Source of the DNA: Methylobacter sp. | GTDB lineage: Bacteria; Pseudomonadota; Gammaproteobacteria; Methylococcales; Methylomonadaceae | Direction of reading: 5' to 3' | Length of the DNA stretch: 5,828 bases | Assembly: GCA_003158415.1 (NCBI GenBank) | Contig: PMJA01000192.1 | Location: 1,800-7,627 of the forward strand | Shown: positions 1-5,828 of the stretch, in pieces | How the letters are laid out: the number at the start of each line of letters is the position of its first letter | Numbering within the stretch: the stretch's first letter is position 1 | Translations under genes and position numbers: made by a program | Notes under the pieces: model-generated | The model's database searches: none | The model's input: the letters and a program-made list of their open reading frames with translations, nothing else | Told to the model about the DNA's origin: nothing

Positions 1-599
1 TTTTCGTAAAGCACCGACCACAACAAGGAGTTTTCTACGTCACCGATCTGTACCGCCGCGTAATACAATAAAATGGTGCCGAACAGGGCTTGCGCAATCC
101 CTACGCCGCAAAGAATAAAATATTTCCAGGCCGCTTCAATAGATTCAGGTGTGCGATACAAACTGACCAGCATCACGGTCGCCAGTGTCGCAGCTTCCAT
201 CGCTACCCACATCACCCCCATGTTGTTAGTGGTCAGCACCAGATACATGGCCAGCATAAAGCCCTGATACATGGAGTAATAAAGCCTTAAGCGTTTATCG
301 GTCAGTTTGCCTATTTCTTTTTCATGCGCCATATAAGGTGCGGAAAAAATCGACGTGGTGAGTCCGACAAAAGCCGTCAGTACAATCAAATAGACATTAA
401 ACGGGTCAATCAAAAAGGCCTTGTCGGATGATAAAATAGTACCCTGATTGAGCACATTAATTGCCAGCCAGATAGTTGCCAACAAACAGATAGCGTTAAA
501 CCTAACATTTATTTTCCCCGTGTCCGCCTTGTGTCCGCCCAGCGCAAAAAATACAATGCCGATCAAAGGAATCAATAATACAAGATAGACGGCAATCAT
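1..599 (-). CDS. hyfF: Hydrogenase-4 subunit F-like antiporter-type membrane protein (5' part; C-terminus beyond window)
   Basis: Translating the minus strand from the ATG at 599-597 gives 199 residues with no stop, running off the left edge. About 40% of a typical HyfF (roughly 500 residues) is present. The product is a NuoN/NuoM-like, multi-pass inner-membrane subunit that forms one proton-translocating channel of a hydrogenase-4-type complex. Diagnostic stretches are WVAMEAATLATVMLVSLYRT, carrying the conserved membrane glutamate (E135), followed by EAAWKYFILCGVGIAQALFG, carrying lysine K159. These closely resemble my recollection of enterobacterial HyfF. An N-terminal hydrophobic helix (residues 1-19) and further hydrophobic helices are evident. 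The start is fixed by a GAGGTG ribosome-binding site at 605-610 inside the end of hyfE and by the ATGA overlap with the hyfE stop, which implies translational coupling. Family assignment is secure; whether the complex evolves H2 is not decidable here. Confidence 0.93.
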   Translation of the reverse strand, partial: MIAVYLVLLIPLIGIVFFALGGHKADTGKINVRFNAICLLATIWLAINVLNQGTILSSDKAFLIDPFNVYLIVLTAFVGLTTSIFSAPYMAHEKEIGKLTDKRLRLYYSMYQGFMLAMYLVLTTNNMGVMWVAMEAATLATVMLVSLYRTPESIEAAWKYFILCGVGIAQALFGTILLYYAAVQIGDVENSLLWSVLYE

Positions 600-1273
600 T
601 TATCCACCTCGTGTAATTTATTTAGCAAATCGACATCCATTGAATCAATACTTGTGCGTATATGAAAAAAGAAAATACCGAACAATACCGCAGCAACCAA
701 TACGTCAAACGCTACGCCCAACTCAACGACCATCGGCATGCCTTTGGTGGCAACGATAGCGGCAAAAAACAAGCCGTTTTCTATCGACATAAACCCGACA
801 ACGTGAGCAATTGCCTGACGATGCGTGATCATTAACAACATACCTAACAGCACCACGGAAAGACTGACCGCCAGCGCATTCAGCATCACCGGCGAGGTGG
901 TTTGCACAATAGGATGCAATACGTAATAGCTGAATACCATCAAGCTGGCTCCGCCCATCATCACCATCGTCTTGTTGCTTAAGGTCTGAATATCCCGGTG
1001 CATATTCATGCGCAGCACTTCACGCCGTAACATCCAGGGGATAAAAATGACTTTCAGCACCAGGGTTAGCACTGCGGAAATATACAGATGAGGATTATCC
1101 AAACTGTAAGCCGCCAATGCCGTGGTTGAGGTTAACAGCAAGCCCTGCAAGGCAAAGACGAAAATCAGTCGCAACAAGCGGCTTTGCCCCAGCATGAGAA
1201 AAGAGGTCAGTCCGACCAATGCCGCCATCGATAAAATGGCCTGCGTATAAAAATCTGTTTGTACAATGTTCAT
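596..1273 (-). CDS. hyfE: Hydrogenase-4 component E-like membrane subunit
   Basis: This 225-residue, highly hydrophobic protein is close to the usual HyfE length (about 216). HyfE is a small integral membrane subunit of the hydrogenase-4 arm, with a C-terminal half related to NuoK, and is thought to contribute to the proton path. The C-terminal half carries the family signature VVGFMSIENGLFFAA with glutamate E165, then a second acidic pair E184 and D190 in the segment MVVELGVAFDVLVAAVLFG, and ends in a polar tail (DVDLLNKLHEVDK). K74 sits in the helix LVLKVIFIPW, another conserved site. I chose the ATG at 1273-1271 because it gives the full first helix; no strong Shine-Dalgarno precedes it, so translation may depend on the structured leader or on coupling. 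The stop TGA (598-596) overlaps the hyfF start. It lies 84 bp downstream of hyfC in the same operon; no hyfD lies between them. Confidence 0.93.
   Translation of the reverse strand: MNIVQTDFYTQAILSMAALVGLTSFLMLGQSRLLRLIFVFALQGLLLTSTTALAAYSLDNPHLYISAVLTLVLKVIFIPWMLRREVLRMNMHRDIQTLSNKTMVMMGGASLMVFSYYVLHPIVQTTSPVMLNALAVSLSVVLLGMLLMITHRQAIAHVVGFMSIENGLFFAAIVATKGMPMVVELGVAFDVLVAAVLFGIFFFHIRTSIDSMDVDLLNKLHEVDK
605..610 (-). promoter_or_regulatory. Ribosome-binding site for hyfF, inside hyfE
   Basis: On the minus strand GAGGTG lies six to seven bases before the hyfF ATG, within the codons for the last residues of HyfE. It fixes the hyfF start and, with the 4-base ATGA overlap at 596-599, supports reinitiation coupling so that the two membrane subunits are made in step. 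Confidence 0.75.
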
Positions 1274-1288
1274 AATTTAGACTCAGGG

Positions 1289-1357
1289 TTAAAGGCTAAA
1301 GACGAAAGAATAAAAAAGAGGTGAGGCGCATTTTTTACCTTGCGCCTTTAGCCTTAA
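1289..1357 (-). repeat. Nested inverted repeat in the hyfC-hyfE gap
   Basis: The gap holds an outer inverted repeat: TTAAAGGCTAAAG at 1289-1301 against CTTTAGCCTTAA at 1346-1357, identical in complement except for one extra A. Inside it is a 7-bp perfect stem, AGGCGCA at 1324-1330 with TGCGCCT at 1341-1347, around a 10-base loop. The two share bases at 1346-1347, so outer and inner stems could be alternative folds. Read on the minus strand, the inner stem is followed after six bases by a run of six T (1317-1312), loosely like an intrinsic terminator or attenuator. A dispersed intergenic repeat or an mRNA-stability element is equally possible. Confidence 0.6.
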
Positions 1358-2302
1358 TCATCTTGACGCTTCCAAAATGATATGACTTAACATCCCCAGC
1401 AAGCCTAATAAATAGGCAAACCCCAGATATTCCTGTACGCGGAATAAGCGCATTTTTGCAACCAGGGTTTCGGCTATGGACAAGAAAATCGCTAATAAAC
1501 CGAGTTTGCCCATAATCGCCAGCAAGCCGTAGCCTAATGCTTGCGCTGTAAAAGTTTCAGCAATGCCCCACGGAAAAAAGATATTGGCGATCAGCACGCC
1601 GTAGATCATGAGCTTGAGCTGGCTGGCCCATTCAATCAACGCCAGATGCCTGCCGCTGTATTCAAGGATCATAGCTTCATGAATCATAGTCAATTCCAGA
1701 TGCGTAGACGGATTGTCCACCGGAACCCGTCCTGTTTCAGCGACGGCGACCAAGATCAAGGCAAAGAGCGCAAACACAAAGGAAGGTCTTAGCACCAGAC
1801 CTGAATTGAGTACATGGGCGATGGCGCCCGATAAATTAGTGGTGGAAGCCGTCATGGTCAGGGTAAAAACCGCCATCAACATAGCGGGTTCCGCCAACGA
1901 AGAAATGGTCATTTCCCTGGACGATCCCATGCCGCCAAATGCCGTGCCTATATCCAATCCCGCCAAGGCCAGAAAAAACCGGGCAAAGGCAAAAAAGCCC
2001 ACCATCACGATTACATCCGCGCTGGCTGAGGTGGGTAGATCGACAGCGATCAAAGGTATAACGCTTGCCGCCAGTATTGTGGCGGAAAATATAATGTAAG
2101 GTGCGGTTACAAACAGCCATGAGGCTTGTTCCGCGACGACCGGTTGTTTATGCGTTAATTTAAGCAAATCGCGATAAGGCTGAAATAAGGACGGCGCTTT
2201 CCGGTTTTGTAAATAACATTTGCACCACTTGAGCCAGCCCGCCAATAACGGCGCTAGTGCGACAAATAGCAGGGTTTGTAAAATGGCGATTAACCAGTTC
2301 AT
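1358..2302 (-). CDS. hyfC: Hydrogenase-4 component C-like / NuoH-family membrane subunit
   Basis: The 314-residue product matches the usual HyfC/HycD length (about 310-320). It is the NuoH-like integral membrane subunit that connects the proton-pumping arm to the catalytic peripheral arm. Signatures seen are the cytoplasmic loop RKAPSLFQPYRDLLKL near residues 34-49 after the first helix, GSSREM at 126-131 followed by SLAEPAM, and the highly conserved loop AETGRVPVDNPSTHLELTMI from residue 188, continuing into HEAMILEYSGRHLALIEW with glutamates E203, E209 and E214. These are hallmark positions of the NuoH/HyfC family. The start is the ATG at 2302-2300: it begins directly with the first membrane helix (MNWLIAILQTLLFV) and has GGAGA seven bases upstream. 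A longer reading from 2383 adds 27 polar residues that run back through the intergenic hairpins and is rejected. It follows hyfB by 97 bp. Confidence 0.95.
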   Translation of the reverse strand: MNWLIAILQTLLFVALAPLLAGWLKWCKCYLQNRKAPSLFQPYRDLLKLTHKQPVVAEQASWLFVTAPYIIFSATILAASVIPLIAVDLPTSASADVIVMVGFFAFARFFLALAGLDIGTAFGGMGSSREMTISSLAEPAMLMAVFTLTMTASTTNLSGAIAHVLNSGLVLRPSFVFALFALILVAVAETGRVPVDNPSTHLELTMIHEAMILEYSGRHLALIEWASQLKLMIYGVLIANIFFPWGIAETFTAQALGYGLLAIMGKLGLLAIFLSIAETLVAKMRLFRVQEYLGFAYLLGLLGMLSHIILEASR

Positions 2303-2307
2303 CGTAT

Positions 2308-2313
2308 TTCTCC
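2308..2313 (-). promoter_or_regulatory. Ribosome-binding site that decides the hyfC start
   Basis: GGAGAA on the minus strand places the GGAG core seven bases from the ATG at 2302. No comparable site precedes the upstream in-frame ATG at 2383, so this supports the shorter 314-residue protein. Confidence 0.75.
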
Positions 2314-2349
2314 AGACTGTATAGAGATTTGAGCCGTAGGTCGTGCTGC

Positions 2350-2389
2350 GCGCGCCATGGGAATTAAGGCGCGCATAGAGCACTCTATG
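2350..2389. repeat. Two adjacent perfect hairpins in the hyfB-hyfC gap
   Basis: Two perfect inverted repeats sit next to each other and share base 2374. The first is GCGCGCC (2350-2356) with GGCGCGC (2368-2374) around an 11-base loop. The second is CATAGAG (2374-2380) with CTCTATG (2383-2389) around a 2-base loop. No T-run follows on either strand, so neither is a standard intrinsic terminator. The block could be a REP-like or miniature mobile repeat, or an mRNA processing or stabilising structure separating hyfB from hyfC within one transcript. Confidence 0.65.
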
Positions 2390-2399
2390 TATGTAACCA

Positions 2400-4526
2400 T
2401 CAGCTGATCACCCATAACAGCAGCAGCAACGTTGCAAACGAATAACCGAGATAGGTGCGGATATTGCCGGTTTGTATACGGCCCACCTGTTTGGACAAAC
2501 TGTTTACGCCGCACGCTATCGGCCGATACAAGCGCGGCCAGCTGTGATCCTCAATATGCAGCTGATAATGCACTGCCGCCACATCCTGATTCATGGCGCC
2601 CTGCGTGTCTTTGTAGATCTGCTCGTCTATAATCCAGACGCTGGCGAAAATTCTCCTTAAAGGCATGGTAAAAGCGCTGGAGCTATACTGCATACGCGGT
2701 GTTAAGCCGCCAAAACCGCAATCCCAGGTTTCGGCTCTGCGCATCACCGTTAACGGATTGCGCCGTAAATAGCCATAACAAATGCCTGCGGCAATCAGTG
2801 CGCCTATTAGCACCAGCGGCGCGGAATAAGACGCCTGATGGGCGGAGACAGGAGCTAGCCACAGCCAGCCTAGCGTGGAATCGTCCGGTAACGTAGCGCC
2901 CAACAGCTGGCTGGAAACGTTATTGATTAAATGTATGATGACGCCGGGAAAAATGCCGATAAAAAAGCATAAACCTGCCAGCAGCGCAGGGCCTGCCAGC
3001 ATGCCTTTATCATGCACTTCATGGGCTTTTCCACTGTTACGAGAACGCGCTTGGCCCAGAAATATCAGCCCGAAGACTTTGACAAAACACGCGGCCGCCA
3101 AGGCCGCTGTCAAGGCCAAGGCAGCCGCAGAAACCGGGATCAAACTGCGCAACACGCCGTTGTCCAGCACATCGACTTGCAGCGCCGTCTGAAAAGCCAG
3201 CCATTCGGAGACAAAGCCGTTAAATAGCGGCAATGACGAAATGCTCATACAGCCCACCAAAAACAACAGGCTGGTTTTCGGCATCCGTTTTATCAGCCCG
3301 CCCAACATATCGATATTTAATTCATGAGTTTGGTGATGAATGATGCCTGCACCCAGAAACAGCAGATTCTTGAACAAAGCATGGTTGAAGGCGTGAAATA
3401 AGGCTGCCAGAAAACCCAGCGCCGCCAGTTGTGGATGGCCGTTGGCCATGAATATCATAGACAAACCCAGCACCATAAAAATGATACCGATGTTTTCAAC
3501 GGAACTGTAAGCCAGCAGGCGTTTTAAATTGGTCTGCATCATGGCGTACAAAATACCGCCCAGCGCAGACAGCGTACCCAAAATCAACAACACCACGCCC
3601 CATTGCCAATGCACATCGCCCAGCAGATCAAAACAAAAGCGGATCAAGCCATACAGCGCAACTTTAAGCATTACACCGCTCATCAACGCCGAAATATGCG
3701 AGGGCGCTACCGGATGCGCTTCCGGCAACCAGACGTGTACCGGCACTATCCCGGCCTTCATGCCGAAACCTAACAGTGCCAATACGAAAGCAATGCTGGC
3801 CCAGGTTGTTGAAAGAGAAGAGGCGCGCAAGGCGTCAAAAGTGAAGCCGTCGGAGAAGCTGGCCAGTACGCCGAAGCCCAGAATAATCGATAAGGCGCCG
3901 ACCTCGGCCATCAATAAATAAAGAAATGCGGCGCGGCGATTGGCGGATTTTTCATGTTGAAACGCCACCAGGAAGTAACTCGCTACCGACATCAGCTCCC
4001 AGGCGATCATGAAGAAAAAGGCGTCATCGGCCAGCAACACCAGCAACATGCCGGAAACAAACAAACCGGTAAACAATCCCAGTACGGCAAAGGGATGATC
4101 TTTCTCTTTATTGCTATGCACATAGCCGGGGCCGTAAAGACTGACCGCGCAAACGCCTATGCCGATGATTAAATAAAAGAAACCGGACAAGCAGTCAAAA
4201 CGCACATGCCAGGGCAGCCAAGGCAAGCCTAAGGCAATCTGGTCGGTAATAACGCTTTGGGTGATTAGCACGGCTAAACCGGCCAGCACCGCAAATACGC
4301 CTGACAAGCCCAATAGAATAAACACCGCCAGTCTCAGGAAGGCCGGATAGTGCCGTTCTTCAAGATATTTATTAAGCCAGTCTTGTCTATGACCAGCATC
4401 GTTAAAGCATTTTTTAACGGCGTATTGGCTAAGAGTCAATAGTATGTGCTGCTGATTCATCAACAGCGCTAACAAACCGGAAGCAAAGCTTAACAGTACC
4501 GCACAATAAGCTGATACAAGGATCAT
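2400..4526 (-). CDS. hyfB: Hydrogenase-4 component B-like antiporter-type membrane subunit
   Basis: This 708-residue multi-pass protein is the NuoL/Mrp-antiporter-like subunit of the hydrogenase-4 membrane arm, expected to translocate protons (or Na+) during electron transfer. Visible signatures: FFMIAWELMSVASYFLVAF with the channel glutamate E177; GFGMKAGIVPVHVWLPEAHP with K257 and H271; SALMSGVMLKVALYG with K288; TNLKRLLAYSSVENIGII with K335 and E344; LFHAFNHALFKNLLFLGAG with H378, H382 and K386. The C-terminal part carries AETWDCGFGGLTPRMQYSSS (598-617), typical of HyfB/HycC, before a last membrane helix. Near residues 24-65, between the first two helices, is a charged segment (AVKKCFNDAGHRQDW) that probably explains why the protein is about 35 residues longer than E. 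coli HyfB (672). The start at 4526 has GTGAGAA upstream and follows a good promoter. It is the first gene of the hyf-like run; hyfC follows after 97 bp. Confidence 0.95.
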   Translation of the reverse strand: MILVSAYCAVLLSFASGLLALLMNQQHILLTLSQYAVKKCFNDAGHRQDWLNKYLEERHYPAFLRLAVFILLGLSGVFAVLAGLAVLITQSVITDQIALGLPWLPWHVRFDCLSGFFYLIIGIGVCAVSLYGPGYVHSNKEKDHPFAVLGLFTGLFVSGMLLVLLADDAFFFMIAWELMSVASYFLVAFQHEKSANRRAAFLYLLMAEVGALSIILGFGVLASFSDGFTFDALRASSLSTTWASIAFVLALLGFGMKAGIVPVHVWLPEAHPVAPSHISALMSGVMLKVALYGLIRFCFDLLGDVHWQWGVVLLILGTLSALGGILYAMMQTNLKRLLAYSSVENIGIIFMVLGLSMIFMANGHPQLAALGFLAALFHAFNHALFKNLLFLGAGIIHHQTHELNIDMLGGLIKRMPKTSLLFLVGCMSISSLPLFNGFVSEWLAFQTALQVDVLDNGVLRSLIPVSAAALALTAALAAACFVKVFGLIFLGQARSRNSGKAHEVHDKGMLAGPALLAGLCFFIGIFPGVIIHLINNVSSQLLGATLPDDSTLGWLWLAPVSAHQASYSAPLVLIGALIAAGICYGYLRRNPLTVMRRAETWDCGFGGLTPRMQYSSSAFTMPLRRIFASVWIIDEQIYKDTQGAMNQDVAAVHYQLHIEDHSWPRLYRPIACGVNSLSKQVGRIQTGNIRTYLGYSFATLLLLLWVIS

Positions 4527-4565
4527 GAAATTCTCACTGTTATGTTAACTATACTAAAAATTAAA

Positions 4566-4594
4566 ATTATACTCAGCACGGTCATTGATTACAG
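4566..4594 (-). promoter_or_regulatory. Predicted sigma-70-type promoter for hyfB
   Basis: On the minus strand a perfect -10 hexamer TATAAT (4571-4566) lies 17 bases downstream of CTGTAA (4594-4589), which matches three of six -35 consensus positions. The predicted transcript would begin near 4559 and carry a leader of about 33 bases before the hyfB ATG at 4526. The flanking sequence downstream is very A/T-rich, with a second weaker TATAGT-like box. No operator is recognised. Its position suggests that the hyf-like genes can be transcribed independently of the upstream SulP gene. Confidence 0.6.
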
Positions 4595-4599
4595 CTTTT

Positions 4600-4637
4600 C
4601 TCTCCCTCCCTGCGGGAGAGGGTTGGGGTGAGGGGGT
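4600..4637. repeat. G/C-rich palindromic dispersed-type repeat
   Basis: The stem CTCTCCC (4600-4606) pairs with GGGAGAG (4614-4620) around a 7-base loop and is followed by GGTTGGGGTGAGGGGG. The minus-strand reading, CCCTCACCCCAACCCTCTCCC, is a sequence I recognise as recurring between genes in many proteobacterial genomes. It sits just downstream of SulP and only six bases upstream of the predicted hyfB -35 box. A T-run lies before rather than after the stem on the SulP strand, so it is not a standard terminator. Confidence 0.65.
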
Positions 4638-4674
4638 TTAAAAAAAGCGCAAATCGTGACCGTTTGTAGTCTAT

Positions 4675-5828
4675 CTATTTCCTATCATCCGCCGTCATTA
4701 GCCGCGCCGCGAGCGCATGATCTGAAAACGTTGCCAGGGCGTTGCCTATTTTGCGGCAGTGTCCGCCTTGAGCCTCATAGTTGCGTCGGTAATCATGGAT
4801 AAACTCCATAACGGTATGATCAATGAGGTAACCATCTGAAAAATCAAAAATAATCCTCTTGCCTTTGTCCAGTTTGGCAAGTGCTTTTTTTAACGGCAGG
4901 ACGTTTGAAAACAGGGCAGAACCCAATAACTTGATAACCAGCGTATCGTCATCTTGTTGTTGAATCGTAAAGTGAATCATGAATAGGTTGCCAGGCCAAA
5001 CGCCCCTCGCCAAATTAATGGCAAGTTTTGCAACAATACCCAAAGTGACACCTATCAATAAATCTGTCGCCAATACCCCGATAATCGTGACAACAAACAA
5101 CAATAACTGTTCTTTGCCTACATCCTTTACTCTGGCGAATGTTTCATGCGAAGCTAAACGATAACCGGTATAAACCAGCAAGGCCGCCAAGGAAGCTAAC
5201 GGAATGCTTTGTATAAAACCTGTAAACAAGACCACAAACAGTAATAATATCAAGCCATGAAAGAAGTTAGCCCAGGCTGTTTTTGCCCCGTTATTGATAT
5301 TTGCCGAGCTACGTACAATTTCAGCAATCATCGGCAAGCCGCCCATTAAGCCGGCAACCATATTTCCAATTCCAACAGCCGTTAAATCACGGTCAAGGTC
5401 AGAAGAGCGCTTATAAGGATCGAGCTTGTCTACCACTGTCGTGACCAGTAAACTTTCAAGACTCCCCACAAGACTGATAGCAAACACGGCTTCCCAAAAG
5501 GCCATTGTGGTTATTTTCGAAAAATCGGGAAAATAAAAGCTGGCCAGAAAATTATCGGGAATTGCAACCAGGTAGTTCGATCCGCTGATGACCGGCTCTT
5601 GAAGATCAAAATGCCAGGCAAATACGATACCCACCAGCACGACAATGACCGGAGCGGGAATCCTGCTGCCGATTAAAGGCCAAATAGTCAGTATTAGCAA
5701 ACCTAAAAAACTGATGAGCACAATTTCCGGCTTCATGTTAAGAAAACTATGCGGAACCTGTGCGATGATCGATAACAGGCTGCCTGATTCCGGCGTGACC
5801 CCCAACATAACGTGGGTTTGGGTGGCGA
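4675..5828 (-). CDS. SulP/SLC26-family inorganic anion transporter with STAS domain (5' truncated by window edge)
   Basis: The frame is open from the right edge (383 complete codons) to a TAG at 4675; SulP proteins are usually 500-600 residues, so the first membrane helices are missing. The ATG at 5808 is internal: the frame continues upstream as ATQTHV. It is an inner-membrane transporter for anions such as bicarbonate, sulfate or dicarboxylates. Numbering from that Met, SLESLLVTTVVDKLD (116-130), GNMVAGLMGGLPM (148-160) and IVRSSANINNGAKT (164-177) form the typical SulP core, followed by hydrophobic helices to about residue 265. From about 278 a soluble STAS domain follows, with IIFDFSDGYLIDHTVMEF (319-336) as its recognisable strand-loop-helix. 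The core resembles SulP members often found beside carbonic anhydrases, which hints at bicarbonate, but substrate cannot be assigned. It ends 148 bp before hyfB on the same strand. Confidence 0.9.
   Translation of the reverse strand, partial: ATQTHVMLGVTPESGSLLSIIAQVPHSFLNMKPEIVLISFLGLLILTIWPLIGSRIPAPVIVVLVGIVFAWHFDLQEPVISGSNYLVAIPDNFLASFYFPDFSKITTMAFWEAVFAISLVGSLESLLVTTVVDKLDPYKRSSDLDRDLTAVGIGNMVAGLMGGLPMIAEIVRSSANINNGAKTAWANFFHGLILLLFVVLFTGFIQSIPLASLAALLVYTGYRLASHETFARVKDVGKEQLLLFVVTIIGVLATDLLIGVTLGIVAKLAINLARGVWPGNLFMIHFTIQQQDDDTLVIKLLGSALFSNVLPLKKALAKLDKGKRIIFDFSDGYLIDHTVMEFIHDYRRNYEAQGGHCRKIGNALATFSDHALAARLMTADDRK

Noticed and set aside
73..290. Two short overlapping plus-strand frames opposite hyfF
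   Set aside because: They lie antisense to the most conserved part of HyfF and look like nothing known.
1713..2099. Plus-strand open frame of 128 codons opposite hyfC
   Set aside because: It is the antisense shadow of a strongly conserved membrane protein, with biased Ala/Thr/Lys composition and no recognisable domain.
1836..2120. Minus-strand 94-codon frame inside hyfC in another reading frame
   Set aside because: His/Gly/Arg-rich translation typical of an out-of-frame reading, within a well-supported gene.
2303..2383. 27-residue N-terminal extension of HyfC from an upstream ATG
   Set aside because: It is polar, reads through the intergenic hairpins, lacks a ribosome-binding site, and the ATG at 2302 has one and gives the family's usual start and length.
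3085..3130. Apparent short repetitive stretch rich in GGCC/AAGGC within hyfB
   Set aside because: It simply encodes an alanine/leucine-rich membrane helix; no unit repeats precisely.
3529..3921. Plus-strand open frame of 130 codons opposite hyfB
   Set aside because: Antisense shadow of conserved HyfB channel helices; no ribosome-binding context or family match.
4638..4674. Possible intrinsic terminator after SulP, suggested by a T-run on the minus strand at about 4638-4646
   Set aside because: No convincing stem precedes the T-run in the SulP transcript; the good stem at 4600-4620 comes after it.

Overview
This is a compact, fully minus-strand window of moderate GC content. It looks like part of a proteobacterial chromosome. 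A gammaproteobacterium such as a methanotroph is my guess from the gene set and the interspersed repeats, but no taxonomic marker is present, so this is weak inference. Reading in the direction of transcription (right to left), the window holds a 5'-truncated SulP-family anion transporter with a C-terminal STAS domain, then four genes of a hydrogenase-4/complex-I-like membrane arm in the order hyfB, hyfC, hyfE, hyfF. hyfF is cut by the left edge.

Layout. SulP occupies about 4675-5828. A 148-bp gap (4527-4674) follows, holding a G/C-rich palindromic element of the kind dispersed in many proteobacterial genomes and a good sigma-70-type promoter just upstream of hyfB. hyfB (2400-4526) is followed by a 97-bp gap with two adjacent perfect hairpins, then hyfC (1358-2302). 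An 84-bp gap with nested inverted repeats leads to hyfE (596-1273), which overlaps hyfF (1-599) by ATGA. There is no plus-strand gene that I would defend and no gene-free stretch longer than 150 bp.

Function. HyfB and HyfF are antiporter-like (NuoL/M/N-type) proton-channel subunits. HyfC is the NuoH-like subunit joining the membrane arm to the catalytic arm, and HyfE is a HyfE-type small membrane subunit with a NuoK-like part. Together they form the ion-pumping module of a group-4 [NiFe]-hydrogenase or of a related complex that has lost hydrogenase chemistry (Ehr type). HyfD is absent between hyfC and hyfE. The large and small catalytic subunits (HyfG/HyfI), which would tell a true hydrogenase from an Ehr complex, are not in the window and probably lie beyond its left edge. 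The SulP transporter upstream may supply or remove an anion (bicarbonate, formate or sulfate), but hyfB has its own promoter, so a functional link is only suggested by proximity.
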